DNA of 64,000 nucleotides, from the NCBI GenBank assembly GCA_020628425.1, contig JAHDEZ010000006.1, forward strand, positions 1-64,000. Reading direction: 5' to 3'. The notes under the pieces are model-generated. The model did no database searches. It worked only from the letters and a program-made list of their open reading frames with translations, and was not told where the DNA came from. Position 1 is the stretch's first letter. Every line of letters begins with the position of its first letter. Shown piece by piece: positions 63,726 to 64,000 of the stretch. The position numbers were made by a program, and so were the translations under genes. The stretch comes from Hellea sp. (GTDB lineage Bacteria > Pseudomonadota > Alphaproteobacteria > Caulobacterales > Maricaulaceae).

Positions 63726-64000
63726 TGAAACTCTCTCTCGACAAAACCTACGACAAATCCCGGGCCCGCCTACAGGCTAAAAAGGTTCGGGCGGAAGCCC
63801 ATGACCCGGGAGCGGCGGTTGAGCTGATCGGTCAGTTTCCGGCTGAACGGTTTCGTCGTGCCGTCATTGGCGGCTTTTGGCCCATCCAAAGCGAGATTGA
63901 TCCGCGTCCGCTTATGGCGGCTTTGGAACTTCAGGGTCATCAGCTGGCGCTGCCGTGTACGCCCCGTCAGGGTAAGCCGCTAACATTCAGGGATTGGCAT
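63725..64000 (+). CDS. 5-formyltetrahydrofolate cyclo-ligase, 5' part (runs off the window)
   Basis: About 92 residues are visible. The start is an ATG overlapping the preceding stop. The conserved GGFWPIQSEIDPRPLM block and the following QLALPCTP strand match the MTHFS/cyclo-ligase family, which turns 5-formyl-THF into 5,10-methenyl-THF. The N-terminal KSRARLQAKKVRAEA helix fits. In many proteobacteria this gene sits next to zapA and the 6S RNA gene; here zapA is about 13 kb away. Confidence 0.88.
   Translation, partial: MKLSLDKTYDKSRARLQAKKVRAEAHDPGAAVELIGQFPAERFRRAVIGGFWPIQSEIDPRPLMAALELQGHQLALPCTPRQGKPLTFRDWH

Overview
The window reads as chromosomal DNA of a dimorphic, marine-type alphaproteobacterium, most likely from the Hyphomonadales/Maricaulales side of the class. 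The supporting signs are a CcrM-type GANTC adenine methyltransferase preceded by a perfect CtrA-like box, a split F0 ATP synthase operon carrying both b and b' subunits and no F1 genes, the zapA plus coiled-coil partner pair, an rpoN-hpf-ptsN cluster, and many lipoproteins and Tat-type exported enzymes. The species cannot be named from the sequence. Coding density is high. No rRNA, tRNA, CRISPR array, prophage or insertion sequence was recognised.

Layout. 1-8 kb: the 3' end of serA, three tandem paralogous small secreted proteins of unknown function, a small membrane protein, asd, two coupled sulfotransferase-like genes and a Tat/lipobox PhoD-type phosphatase. 8-12.6 kb: a 1211-residue autotransporter-like protein with six PKD-type repeats, whose upstream region carries two perfect TGTGA-N6-TCACA operators, then a TPR protein. 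12.6-17.3 kb: phosphomannomutase/phosphoglucomutase, KdsD, a GT2 glycosyltransferase and a ParDE toxin-antitoxin pair. 17.3-19.8 kb: atpI-B-E-F'-F. 20-25.6 kb: DUF721, two DsbA-like lipoproteins and smc, divergent from mutY. 26.7-29.5 kb: a GFA-family protein, a third sulfotransferase and ccrM, then a palindrome-rich intergenic region.

29.5-46 kb: an ECF sigma factor coupled to a membrane-anchored VWA (YfbK-like) protein, a methyltransferase, TesB, ThuA-like, hotdog, ABA4-like, esterase and metalloprotease-like genes, lepA, lipoproteins of unknown function, a TadG-like protein and a ZnuD-like zinc TonB receptor preceded by a small metal-motif protein. 46-51.8 kb: FKBP isomerase, a gap-pgk-fba glycolytic operon, zauP-like/zapA, and an HNH nuclease, 52-residue membrane protein and cyclophilin operon. 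52-64 kb: a beta-propeller protein, ppx/ppk, ptsN, hpf, rpoN, msrB, ubiA, rsmE, a membrane protein, and the 5' end of a 5-formyl-THF cyclo-ligase.

How it fits together: much of the window is core metabolism and cell-cycle or envelope housekeeping (CcrM, SMC, ZapA, ATP synthase, glycolysis, RpoN/PtsN/HPF/polyphosphate). Accessory-looking functions are interleaved: sulfotransferases, the PKD autotransporter, ParDE, the sigma/VWA module and the tandem secreted paralogues. The least explained items are the three-gene secreted family, the dual CRP-like operators, and a promoter, short ORF and terminator unit upstream of rpoN that looks like an undescribed leader RNA or small RNA.
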